From positions 1 to 64,000 of the forward strand of contig JASLKC010000024.1 in assembly GCA_030747785.1 (NCBI GenBank): a stretch of 64,000 nucleotides of DNA, in the 5' to 3' direction. The position numbers and the translations under genes were made by a program. The notes under the pieces are model-generated. The model was not told where the DNA came from. It worked only from the letters and a program-made list of their open reading frames with translations, and did not search any database. Shown piece by piece: positions 57,339 to 64,000 of the stretch. The DNA is from Candidatus Poseidoniaceae archaeon. Its GTDB lineage: Archaea > Thermoplasmatota > Poseidoniia > Poseidoniales > Poseidoniaceae. Positions within the stretch are counted from its first letter, which is position 1. The number at the start of each line of letters is the position of its first letter.

Positions 57339-58754
57339 ATGGCGAGCATCGTCACCCCCGGTACCGTAATTGGTACAACAGATAGCAACACTCCTGGTGA
57401 AGGAGTAATTGAAAGAGATGGCAACTTAGTTGCCTTATTGACAGGAACTCCAGTTGAAAATGACAATGTCATTTCAATCGAAGCTGGAACAGAACTACTC
57501 CGTATCGAAGCCGGAGACTACATCATCGGTGAGGTCGTCAAACTCAACGAAAAAGCAGGTGAAGTAATGGTTAAATCTGTAATTGGAAAACCAGATCGTT
57601 CAATCATGGCTGACCAATTGTACGCACAATTCCATGTTACAAGAATTTGTGATCGTTTTCTACACAATACCGCTGACGGATTACGTCGTCGGGATTTGAT
57701 TAGAGCAAAGGTTACCGAAGCAAAAAATGTCATTCGTATCGACATGCGTGAAGATCCAACATGTGGAGTTCTTTGGGCGCTTTGCCCCCCATGTGGTGAT
57801 ACATTCGTAGCCGAGCAAAATGGAGATTGGAATGTGGTTTGCCCAACTTGTGACAACCGTGCTTTCCGTGCTCTTGCTGATGATTACGGTGGCGAGGCAG
57901 GTAAGGCTGCCCTCAATGGCTCGGGTAAGCGCTGGGGCAAAGAAGCAGAGTCACTATTCGCCAAAGGTAGCGCAGGACGTGCTACTTTCATCGCTGAAGA
58001 TGTGCGTGAAGATGGACGTGCTCGTGAATACTTCCGATTCGAAGGCGATGGTGGCCGTGGTGGCGGTGGACAACGCCGTCCAAGAAATGACCCCGGTTGC
58101 AGACTATTCATCGGTGGCTTGTCACGTGATGTATCCGAAGATGAACTCAAGTCCAAATTCAAGGACCATGGAAAGGTCACAGACTTCGCATTGATGACTG
58201 ATGATACCGGCACTAGCCGTGGATTCGCATTCTGTACTTTCGAAAAGAAGGAAATGGCAGATGCAGCGATTAAGGCACTCGATGGGCTTCGCCTAAAGGG
58301 TCGTAAAATCGGTGTGCGCGATGCTGATGCACCCAAGGAAGAGAAGCCGAGACGAAAGCGCCCTGAAGGTGCTCGAATCTATGTTGGAAATCTGCCGTTC
58401 AAGGCTAGTGAAGATGAACTAGCGGCATTGTTCAAAGATCACTGCGATAGTGTCCACGCCGAGTGGGCAACAGACCGAAATGGCCGGCGCAAGGCATTCG
58501 CATTCGTGACCATCAAACCTGAGTCAAAGGGAGATGAAGTGGCGAAGAAACTCAACGGAGTCGAATTATCTGGCCGTACTCTAAAGGTGGAATTATCCAA
58601 ACCACGAGAGGGTGGAAACCGCAGAAATGATAACCGCTCAAATCGCGGTGGTAAGCCTAGTGAAAATGGCGGTAAATCATCTCGAGAACTTCGTGCTCTA
58701 CAAGAAGAAGAGCAAGATGCAAAGAAGAAGCCCCGTAGGCCGAAAAAGGACTGA
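57339..58754 (+). CDS. csl4: Exosome subunit Csl4 fused to two RRM domains
   Basis: 471 residues. About 1-140: Csl4 N-terminal and S1 domains (VTPGTVIGTT, EAGDYIIGEVVKLNE, RDLIRAKVTEAKN). 142-171: GVLWALCPPCG zinc ribbon with C149/C152/C168/C171. About 254-328: RRM1 with RNP2 LFIGGL and RNP1 RGFAFCTF. About 345-421: RRM2 with IYVGNLP and KAFAFVTI. The tail is basic, rich in Arg, Asn and Lys. Csl4 is a cap subunit that brings RNA to the exosome; RRMs would add binding specificity. Such a fusion is not part of normal archaeal Csl4 (about 180-190 residues). The frame is continuous, so it is not a gene-prediction join. Confidence 0.9.
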   Translation: MASIVTPGTVIGTTDSNTPGEGVIERDGNLVALLTGTPVENDNVISIEAGTELLRIEAGDYIIGEVVKLNEKAGEVMVKSVIGKPDRSIMADQLYAQFHVTRICDRFLHNTADGLRRRDLIRAKVTEAKNVIRIDMREDPTCGVLWALCPPCGDTFVAEQNGDWNVVCPTCDNRAFRALADDYGGEAGKAALNGSGKRWGKEAESLFAKGSAGRATFIAEDVREDGRAREYFRFEGDGGRGGGGQRRPRNDPGCRLFIGGLSRDVSEDELKSKFKDHGKVTDFALMTDDTGTSRGFAFCTFEKKEMADAAIKALDGLRLKGRKIGVRDADAPKEEKPRRKRPEGARIYVGNLPFKASEDELAALFKDHCDSVHAEWATDRNGRRKAFAFVTIKPESKGDEVAKKLNGVELSGRTLKVELSKPREGGNRRNDNRSNRGGKPSENGGKSSRELRALQEEEQDAKKKPRRPKKD

Positions 58755-58762
58755 GTGTTAGT

Positions 58763-60493
58763 ATGGTTGAGTCGGGAGAGCCCTCCTGGCTAGTCATCGA
58801 TGGCTATGAAGACGAGCCTGCTGCATTCGGAGTTCCTCCTTATGTTGGATTTCATGTCAGATACATTTGTGGAGTATTAGAAGAGGCTGGGATCTCATAT
58901 GAATACCAAACTATTGACCAATACCGTATCGAAGGTGCATCGCTCGAAAATAGGCTTGGAATTGTGGTATTAGCAGGAGCAATTGTCCCAGGGAAATATC
59001 TCAGGGGAACTCCTATTTCTCTGAAGGAAACTAGAACAATCATCTCTGGAGTCTCTGGAGGAATACCAATTCTTTGCGGTGGATGGGCGATTAGAGGATG
59101 GCGCCAACAAGGTTGGAACCCTCTACGAATGAATCTCTTCCTTGCAGTTCAAGACACAGATGCAACCCTCTCTCATTACTTGAGAAATGAAGAATGGAAG
59201 CACCAGCGGAGAAATTCGGATGAATGGACTCGGTGGGCACATGCTGGAGCTCGCTCAAAGGCCGTTAAAGATAATCCTGATCTAAATGGCCCACTGACCT
59301 ATGAAGTCGAAGTATACCAAGGATGTGTGCGCTACAAGCGTGGATGCAAATTTTGCATTGAGCCAAAGAAGGGAGTTCCTATTTGGCGCAGTCCAGAGGA
59401 CATCATCACAGAGGTAGGAATCGCTCATGATATGGGTGTTGAACATGTTAGACTTGGAGGAATGACTGACACCTATACCTACATGGCAGAAGGGGTTGTT
59501 GAGATGGAATACCCTCGGCCAAATCCTGAACCAATCGCTAACCTTCTCCATGGACTTCGAGAGGATGAGCGCCTTGGAATTCTCCACACCGACAATGCTA
59601 ATCCATCCATAATTGCAGAACATCTTGAGGAGTCCGAGGAAATTACTCGCACTCTCATCGATACACTATCCGACGGTGCTGTACTCTCATTTGGACTTGA
59701 GAGTGCGGACCCAACTGTCCATGAAGCAAACTGGCTCAATTGTAATAGCGACCAATTGAAATCAGCAATTTCACTCATCAACAAATACGGTAGAGGGCGC
59801 GGTGAAAGGGGGCTTCCAAAGCTATTACCGGGCCTCAATTTCATTGCTGGCCTCACTGGGGAAACCGCCCAAACCTACAACCTAAACCGGGAACTTCTTC
59901 ATGAACTAAAAAATGAAGGCCACATGATTAGAAGAGTAAATATCCGCCAGGTCGAGGGAGATGGTTTTCAAGAAATAGACGAAAAAGAATTTCATTCTTT
60001 CAAAAAAACAGTGAGGGAGGAATTCGATGGCCCTCTGCTTGAGGAGATGCTGCCTACTGGTACAATATTACGAGACGTATGGTGGGAATCCCACGAGGGA
60101 AGAACAAGATTACCTCGCCACCTAGAGGCGGCGGCTAGAGATACTAAGATACACGGAAAGGCGGGAATTACCTTTGGTCGGCAAATCGGAGCATATCCAA
60201 TTCTCATTGGAATGAATTATCTCGCACCACTAGAATCAACTTCCAACATTCTTGTCACCGGACATGGTGCAAGATCTATCACCGGAGTCGAATGTGGACT
60301 CAAGATGAATCAAATCACAGAGAAACAACTCGCAGCAATCCCAGGTATTGGTACGAAAAGTGCTTGGAACTTGGTCAGTGAAAGAGCAAAAGCGATCTCA
60401 AAGGGGCGAGATTTTGAAAATCTAGATGATTGGTTCAACTCGATTGATACACAATTGCCAGAACTGGCAAAGCAAATCATCGACAATCCTTGA
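58763..60493 (+). CDS. Radical SAM protein with C-terminal helix-hairpin-helix (COG1031-like)
   Basis: 576 residues. The iron-sulfur ligands lie in CVRYKRGCKFCIEP, a C-x6-C-x2-C arrangement like the archaeal COG1031 family. Later family features are VRLGGMTDTYTY, PRPNPEPIANLLHG, HTDNANPSIIAEHLEES and LSFGLESADPTVHEANWLN. The C-terminus has a helix-hairpin-helix (KQLAAIPGIGTKSAWNLVSE), suggesting nucleic acid binding. The substrate of the family is not known to me. It starts 8 bases after csl4, so it is probably in the same operon, consistent with an RNA-related role. Confidence 0.88.
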   Translation: MVESGEPSWLVIDGYEDEPAAFGVPPYVGFHVRYICGVLEEAGISYEYQTIDQYRIEGASLENRLGIVVLAGAIVPGKYLRGTPISLKETRTIISGVSGGIPILCGGWAIRGWRQQGWNPLRMNLFLAVQDTDATLSHYLRNEEWKHQRRNSDEWTRWAHAGARSKAVKDNPDLNGPLTYEVEVYQGCVRYKRGCKFCIEPKKGVPIWRSPEDIITEVGIAHDMGVEHVRLGGMTDTYTYMAEGVVEMEYPRPNPEPIANLLHGLREDERLGILHTDNANPSIIAEHLEESEEITRTLIDTLSDGAVLSFGLESADPTVHEANWLNCNSDQLKSAISLINKYGRGRGERGLPKLLPGLNFIAGLTGETAQTYNLNRELLHELKNEGHMIRRVNIRQVEGDGFQEIDEKEFHSFKKTVREEFDGPLLEEMLPTGTILRDVWWESHEGRTRLPRHLEAAARDTKIHGKAGITFGRQIGAYPILIGMNYLAPLESTSNILVTGHGARSITGVECGLKMNQITEKQLAAIPGIGTKSAWNLVSERAKAISKGRDFENLDDWFNSIDTQLPELAKQIIDNP

Positions 60494-60498
60494 TGGAA

Positions 60499-62061
60499 TC
60501 ACTCACTGACCCAGGAATAGGTACGCATACCTTCCTCTGTTCCTTCTGAACCTACATCGACAAGTGCGAATTCACCTTTTGGAGTGATTACCGACTTAGT
60601 TGCCAATCCCTTGTGCAAAGCCTCGTAAGTTTCTCGATCTATTGCCATTCGCCCTTCTAATCTCTCAAAGAGATTCCAACGTGATGCAATTTCGCGCCAT
60701 GTCGGTTGGATTTCTGCCTCGAAAACCTTGGCCTTTGCGCCTGAGCCATAACCACACAGGCCCATCATCTGATAGTCAAGATTTGCATTCTCTTCATAAT
60801 CCGCTTCAAAGGTCGACATCAATGCGAGGAAAATCGAACCGGTGTATTGGTTGCCAATTAACGAAGATGCCCTCTGCCCTTTCTCAATTCGGTCTTCGAT
60901 GAATTGCTTGAAGGACTCGGTCTTGGAGATGGCACGGCGGTGTGAATCCATTTCAATCTCCCATTCTTGAATAGTTCCAAAATCGGATTCAAGTGGTTCT
61001 TCTCCAATTAGTTTCTCGATTTCTTTCCATTCCGGAAGATGCTCACGGTCGTATCGGAAAACATCAGGGAACATTCGCTTGGCTTGGAATGCATATGGTA
61101 AATGCATAATGATGCGTGCCCACTGTTCTGTCAGAACCTCATCCAACTCTGGGTCATAACGTCCTTGTGAGATTGCCTTATCTCTGAAATGTGTAAATGC
61201 CTGTTTGACAGCATCTCGATAACAACGATTAGAAAATTGGCCATCAAATAATGGTTCATCCCTGTGAACTTTGATACTATCTTCACCGTGTGCGAATATC
61301 CCTAGGCGACGAACTGTGGATTCTGGAAGATGCTTTACCATCGATTCCGCCAAGCCCTCTTTGAGAGTAGCGCCAGTTTCTCTAGCTAATTGGAGAACAT
61401 GCGTAATTACGCTGGAGATAGAAACTTCACGTCTTGGCTTGAAGAAATCATGGACGGGAGTGGTAGATACCCCCCAGCGATCTGGAATTACGACTAATCG
61501 TGGATTATGGCGAACTAGCAAAGCGCCTCCGCCGGCTCCCTGAGTATATTCACCAGTTGACTCTAAGTCGTATTTTGCATTATCAGAGAATACTACTATT
61601 CCGAGTCTGTCATCATCTTCTCCTCCGCGAGCAACCCAATCCAGAGTATTGTGTAGAGCATCTACTGCACCGATGCATGCGAAGGTCATGTCTACTACAT
61701 CGCAACCGCGGAAACAGTCGTTGCCAAATCGTTCGCTATATCTCGAATGAAGCATGTCAAGAATGTAGGTCGCAGTTGGTTTTGCACCATCTAACGCAGA
61801 TTCGGTTCCAAGATAAATTCGTCCGATTGAACTAGGAATGATGCCGTTGCGGTCGATTAATCTGCAAACTGCATTAGCGCCCATGGTAGCAGTGTCCTCA
61901 TGGACATCGGGAATTGCCATCGCTGCAAGACCAAGTCCCTTGTTCAATTTACCGAAATCGGCACCACGCATTTCTGCAAAATCTTCCATATCCATATACA
62001 GACGAGGAAAATGCAATGCCATGTCGTCAATACCGACATTCGATGCCATGCTCGGTGCCAT
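60499..62061 (-). CDS. Hydroxymethylglutaryl-CoA synthase
   Basis: 520 residues. Condenses acetyl-CoA and acetoacetyl-CoA to HMG-CoA in the mevalonate pathway. It shows the Glu region YLGTESALDGAKPTATYI, the catalytic Cys in DMTFACIGAVDALHNTLDW, GAGGGALLV, and VHDFFKPRR corresponding to the YDFYKP segment of eukaryotic enzymes. The length and motifs are nearer the eukaryotic/bacterial form than the ~350-residue archaeal form, which is usually linked to thiolase and DUF35 genes; these are absent here. ATG 62049 (MASNVGIDDMALHFPRL) is an alternative start. It ends 5 bases from the convergent radical SAM gene. Confidence 0.9.
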   Translation of the reverse strand: MAPSMASNVGIDDMALHFPRLYMDMEDFAEMRGADFGKLNKGLGLAAMAIPDVHEDTATMGANAVCRLIDRNGIIPSSIGRIYLGTESALDGAKPTATYILDMLHSRYSERFGNDCFRGCDVVDMTFACIGAVDALHNTLDWVARGGEDDDRLGIVVFSDNAKYDLESTGEYTQGAGGGALLVRHNPRLVVIPDRWGVSTTPVHDFFKPRREVSISSVITHVLQLARETGATLKEGLAESMVKHLPESTVRRLGIFAHGEDSIKVHRDEPLFDGQFSNRCYRDAVKQAFTHFRDKAISQGRYDPELDEVLTEQWARIIMHLPYAFQAKRMFPDVFRYDREHLPEWKEIEKLIGEEPLESDFGTIQEWEIEMDSHRRAISKTESFKQFIEDRIEKGQRASSLIGNQYTGSIFLALMSTFEADYEENANLDYQMMGLCGYGSGAKAKVFEAEIQPTWREIASRWNLFERLEGRMAIDRETYEALHKGLATKSVITPKGEFALVDVGSEGTEEGMRTYSWVSE

Positions 62062-62168
62062 GTAGATTTACCTTTAACGGCTCCGCCGGTCAATACTCGA
62101 CAAGTCGTTGTTGTCTACAACATCGTTTACGCCAAGCGTTTTTTGACTGAATACATACACGGAGTGAT

Positions 62169-62894
62169 ATGGGCATAATTGAGGCTGCAAAGTCACTCTC
62201 CCAAAGATGCAATTCTATCCGGGAGGATTTGATTGCACAAACAATTGTTGCTCACGTCACAAATCCTCTTGATTATGCATGGGAATACCATGAGTCATAC
62301 CTCAGACAATACTCAAAACTCGGAGCAAAAACCCTGCTACTTGGGATGAATCCAGGGCCGTATGGAATGGCACAATGCAGCGTGCCTTTTGGGGCAACTG
62401 AAATAGCGCGAGATTTTTTATTGGTTACTGGAGATATTAGCGACCCTATTGGTCGCCATCCTAAACGACCAATAGAGGGATTGAATTTTGCTCGTCAAGA
62501 GGTTAGTGGAACCAGATTGTGGGGGTTATTACGCGATATCTGGAATGACCCTATTACTATTCATCAAAATGTATTCTTGGTCAATCATTGCCCTTTGCTC
62601 CTACTCGGGGAGTCCGGAAAGAACATCACTCCCGACAATATTTCTGGTAAAGCAGTGAATTCTCTGTTAGAAGAGTGTGATAATCATCTGCGAGAAGTCG
62701 TGAAAATTATGGGAATCGAACGAGTAATTGGCGTTGGGAAATATGCCCAAAAGCGGGCGCTGAAAGCATTAGCAGGTTTGGATGTCGATATAACGACATG
62801 TTGGCACCCTTCACCGGCTTCACCTCTTGCTAATCGTAATGATGGAGCAGATTGGCGGGATAATGTGAGGGCGGTTCTGCTGGGAGAGGATTGA
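62169..62894 (+). CDS. SMUG1-type uracil-DNA glycosylase
   Basis: 241 residues. The uracil-DNA glycosylase fold has SMUG1-specific motifs: LLGMNPGPYGMAQCSVPFG (active site GMNPGPxGMAQ), HPKRPIEGLNFARQEVSG, VNHCPLLLL, VIGVGKYAQKRA and the C-terminal CWHPSPASPLAN (HPSP motif). It removes uracil and oxidised pyrimidines from DNA. SMUG1 is best known from animals and some bacteria. The ATG is 107 bases from divergent HMG-CoA synthase; an acyl-CoA synthetase starts 7 bases after its stop. Confidence 0.9.
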   Translation: MGIIEAAKSLSQRCNSIREDLIAQTIVAHVTNPLDYAWEYHESYLRQYSKLGAKTLLLGMNPGPYGMAQCSVPFGATEIARDFLLVTGDISDPIGRHPKRPIEGLNFARQEVSGTRLWGLLRDIWNDPITIHQNVFLVNHCPLLLLGESGKNITPDNISGKAVNSLLEECDNHLREVVKIMGIERVIGVGKYAQKRALKALAGLDVDITTCWHPSPASPLANRNDGADWRDNVRAVLLGED

Positions 62895-62901
62895 TAGGTA
62901 G

Positions 62902-64000
62902 ATGTGCTCTATCATGTTCATGCCTCCCCGAGAAATGGCTTGGCCCAAACAATCAGATGACCGCCAATGGGTAAAACCCGAAGGTGATGATCCTCGAACT
63001 CTATACCAAATGCTGATGGTAAGTACTAGCAGATTTGGCGATGAACCATGCTTTGGATTCATCCCTGCCCCGGGTATGGGACGAATTCACTTGACCTACA
63101 ATGAATTTGGTGAACTTACAACCTCTGTTGCAAAGAGACTACGCGACCTTGGGGTAGAAAAAGCCGACCGAATTGCACTGATTCTTGACAACTCAGTTGA
63201 GTGGGCAGCATGTGCATATGGTGGAAGTGCTATTGGCGCAGCGTATACTGCTATGTACACTCACCAACATGGCAAAGATTGGGCATTTATTCTCGAAGAT
63301 TCTACACCAAAAATAGTCGTGGTTCAAAATACCGAAGTTCTCGACAAACTCTGTACTAGTCTTCCTGACGATGGATGGCCTCCATGTGGAGTCATTCTTC
63401 TTGGAGATGATGAAGCGAATGAACTACCGCCTGAGGGCGTTACCGTCCACCGATGGGCGGAATTCGTTGCGGCCGGCAGATCTGCTGAAGACCTCACAGA
63501 AATTGCAGATGACCCATTTGCATTGTCCACACTCATCTACACCTCTGGAACAACAGGCAGTCCAAAGGGTGTCATGCTCACCAACTGGAACACACTTTCC
63601 AACGTACTTTGTGTACAAGGTGTATTCGAATTATATCCTGGTGATAAGAATGCAGCATTCTTGCCTTGGGCTCACTCCTTTGGTTCGACATTCGATTTAC
63701 ATTGGATGATCCGAATGGGAGTTCACATCAATCTGATTTCAGACCTAACAAAGATTGCTGATGAGTGTATCGAAATTAAGCCGGCTGCTCTTCTTGCTGT
63801 ACCACGTGTATGGAACAAATTCTACGATAAGGTAAACAGTCAATTCGAAAGTGCGACTGGTTTGAAAAAGATGTTTATTGGCAAGGCTCAGAAATCCGCC
63901 GAAAAGAGAATCGCAGAGGCTGGTGTCGAATGTGACGCTGTTCCACCAAGCGGCTTCTTTGACAAACTCTGGGATAAATTGGTTTGGAGCAAGGTACGTG
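62902..64000 (+). CDS. Acyl-CoA synthetase (AMP-forming), N-terminal part; runs off the window
   Basis: At least 366 residues are visible; the gene continues past the window. ANL-superfamily adenylating enzyme: the P-loop-like STLIYTSGTTGSPKGVMLT (A3 motif), an earlier RIALILDNSVEWAACAYGG, PWAHSFGSTFDLHWM, and LLAVPRVWNKFYDKVN as in long-chain FadD-type ligases. It activates fatty acids to acyl-CoA, which fits a lipid-degrading heterotroph. ATG 62902 is the first start after the SMUG1 stop; ATG 62914 and 62920 are alternatives. Confidence 0.9.
   Translation, partial: MCSIMFMPPREMAWPKQSDDRQWVKPEGDDPRTLYQMLMVSTSRFGDEPCFGFIPAPGMGRIHLTYNEFGELTTSVAKRLRDLGVEKADRIALILDNSVEWAACAYGGSAIGAAYTAMYTHQHGKDWAFILEDSTPKIVVVQNTEVLDKLCTSLPDDGWPPCGVILLGDDEANELPPEGVTVHRWAEFVAAGRSAEDLTEIADDPFALSTLIYTSGTTGSPKGVMLTNWNTLSNVLCVQGVFELYPGDKNAAFLPWAHSFGSTFDLHWMIRMGVHINLISDLTKIADECIEIKPAALLAVPRVWNKFYDKVNSQFESATGLKKMFIGKAQKSAEKRIAEAGVECDAVPPSGFFDKLWDKLVWSKVR

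Noticed and set aside
62109-62122. Palindrome TGTTG-TCTA-CAACA between HMG-CoA synthase and SMUG1
   Set aside because: A 5-bp stem is too short to separate from chance, and it is not near either start codon; an operator is possible but unsupported.
1-64000. Search for tRNA/rRNA genes, CRISPR arrays, insertion sequences or prophage
   Set aside because: The gaps between genes are too short for most of these, and no cloverleaf, regularly spaced repeat, transposase or integrase was seen.

Overview
The window most resembles a marine planktonic archaeon of Marine Group II (Candidatus Poseidoniales, Thermoplasmatota). Archaeal information-processing genes are present: a TATA-binding protein, NMD3, an exosome Csl4 subunit, and a METTL5-type methyltransferase. 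They sit among bacterial-style metabolic genes (cysD/cysNC, asd, a cytochrome c maturation cluster) and several very large secreted or membrane-anchored surface proteins (subtilase, PKD/CARDB proteins, lipoproteins). Base composition is moderate and roughly even across the window. Coding density is about 98%: no gap reaches 300 bases, the longest being about 134 bases, and many convergent genes touch or overlap. I saw no tRNA, rRNA, CRISPR array or insertion sequence.

Layout. 1-7.6 kb: tail of a repeat-type surface protein, glutamine-dependent NAD synthetase, and a 1620-residue surface protein. 7.7-18.8 kb: isoleucyl-tRNA synthetase, two convergent lipoproteins (one an S15-type hydrolase), a surface amidohydrolase with two lamin-tail domains, and cysteinyl-tRNA synthetase. 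18.8-25 kb: an operon of SDR, Frag1/DRAM-like membrane protein and class I amidotransferase; a membrane HdrD/EtfD-like iron-sulfur oxidoreductase; mevalonate kinase; and tbp with a GT4 glycosyltransferase. 26-29.6 kb: a sulfate-activation operon (DHH phosphoesterase, cysD, cysNC). 29.7-40.9 kb: a small membrane protein, two tandem PKD surface proteins, a SepF-like gene, maf, a KaiC-like ATPase and glmS. 40.9-46.7 kb: membrane-anchored subtilase and rhomboid protease. 46.8-51.6 kb: CcmA fused to a membrane domain, CcmC, CcmD, NMD3, PGI/PMI, and an M23 peptidase. 51.6-57.3 kb: a polytopic membrane protein, GT2 transferase, asd, an unknown protein, a zinc ribbon protein and a METTL5-like methyltransferase. 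57.3-64 kb: a Csl4-RRM-RRM fusion, a COG1031-like radical SAM protein, HMG-CoA synthase, a SMUG1-type DNA glycosylase, and the start of an acyl-CoA synthetase.

How the genes fit together. The secreted hydrolases, lipoproteins, surface PKD proteins and acyl-CoA synthetase suit a heterotroph feeding on protein and lipid. The EtfD-like oxidoreductase could pass electrons from beta-oxidation to the membrane. The Ccm genes imply c-type cytochromes, and HMG-CoA synthase with mevalonate kinase supplies isoprenoid lipids.

The most unusual signal is not a gene. At least twelve short, near-perfect hairpins (stems of 6-9 bp, loops of 3-4 nt, always closed by a 5'-C/3'-G pair) sit immediately before or across the start codons of thirteen genes. 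One is shared by two divergent genes whose start codons abut its two ends. The arms differ from site to site, so this is a conserved structure and position rather than a copied sequence. The tbp promoter also has a nested dyad containing an inverted pair of TATA boxes. Among proteins, the Csl4-RRM-RRM fusion and the CcmA-membrane-domain fusion stand out.
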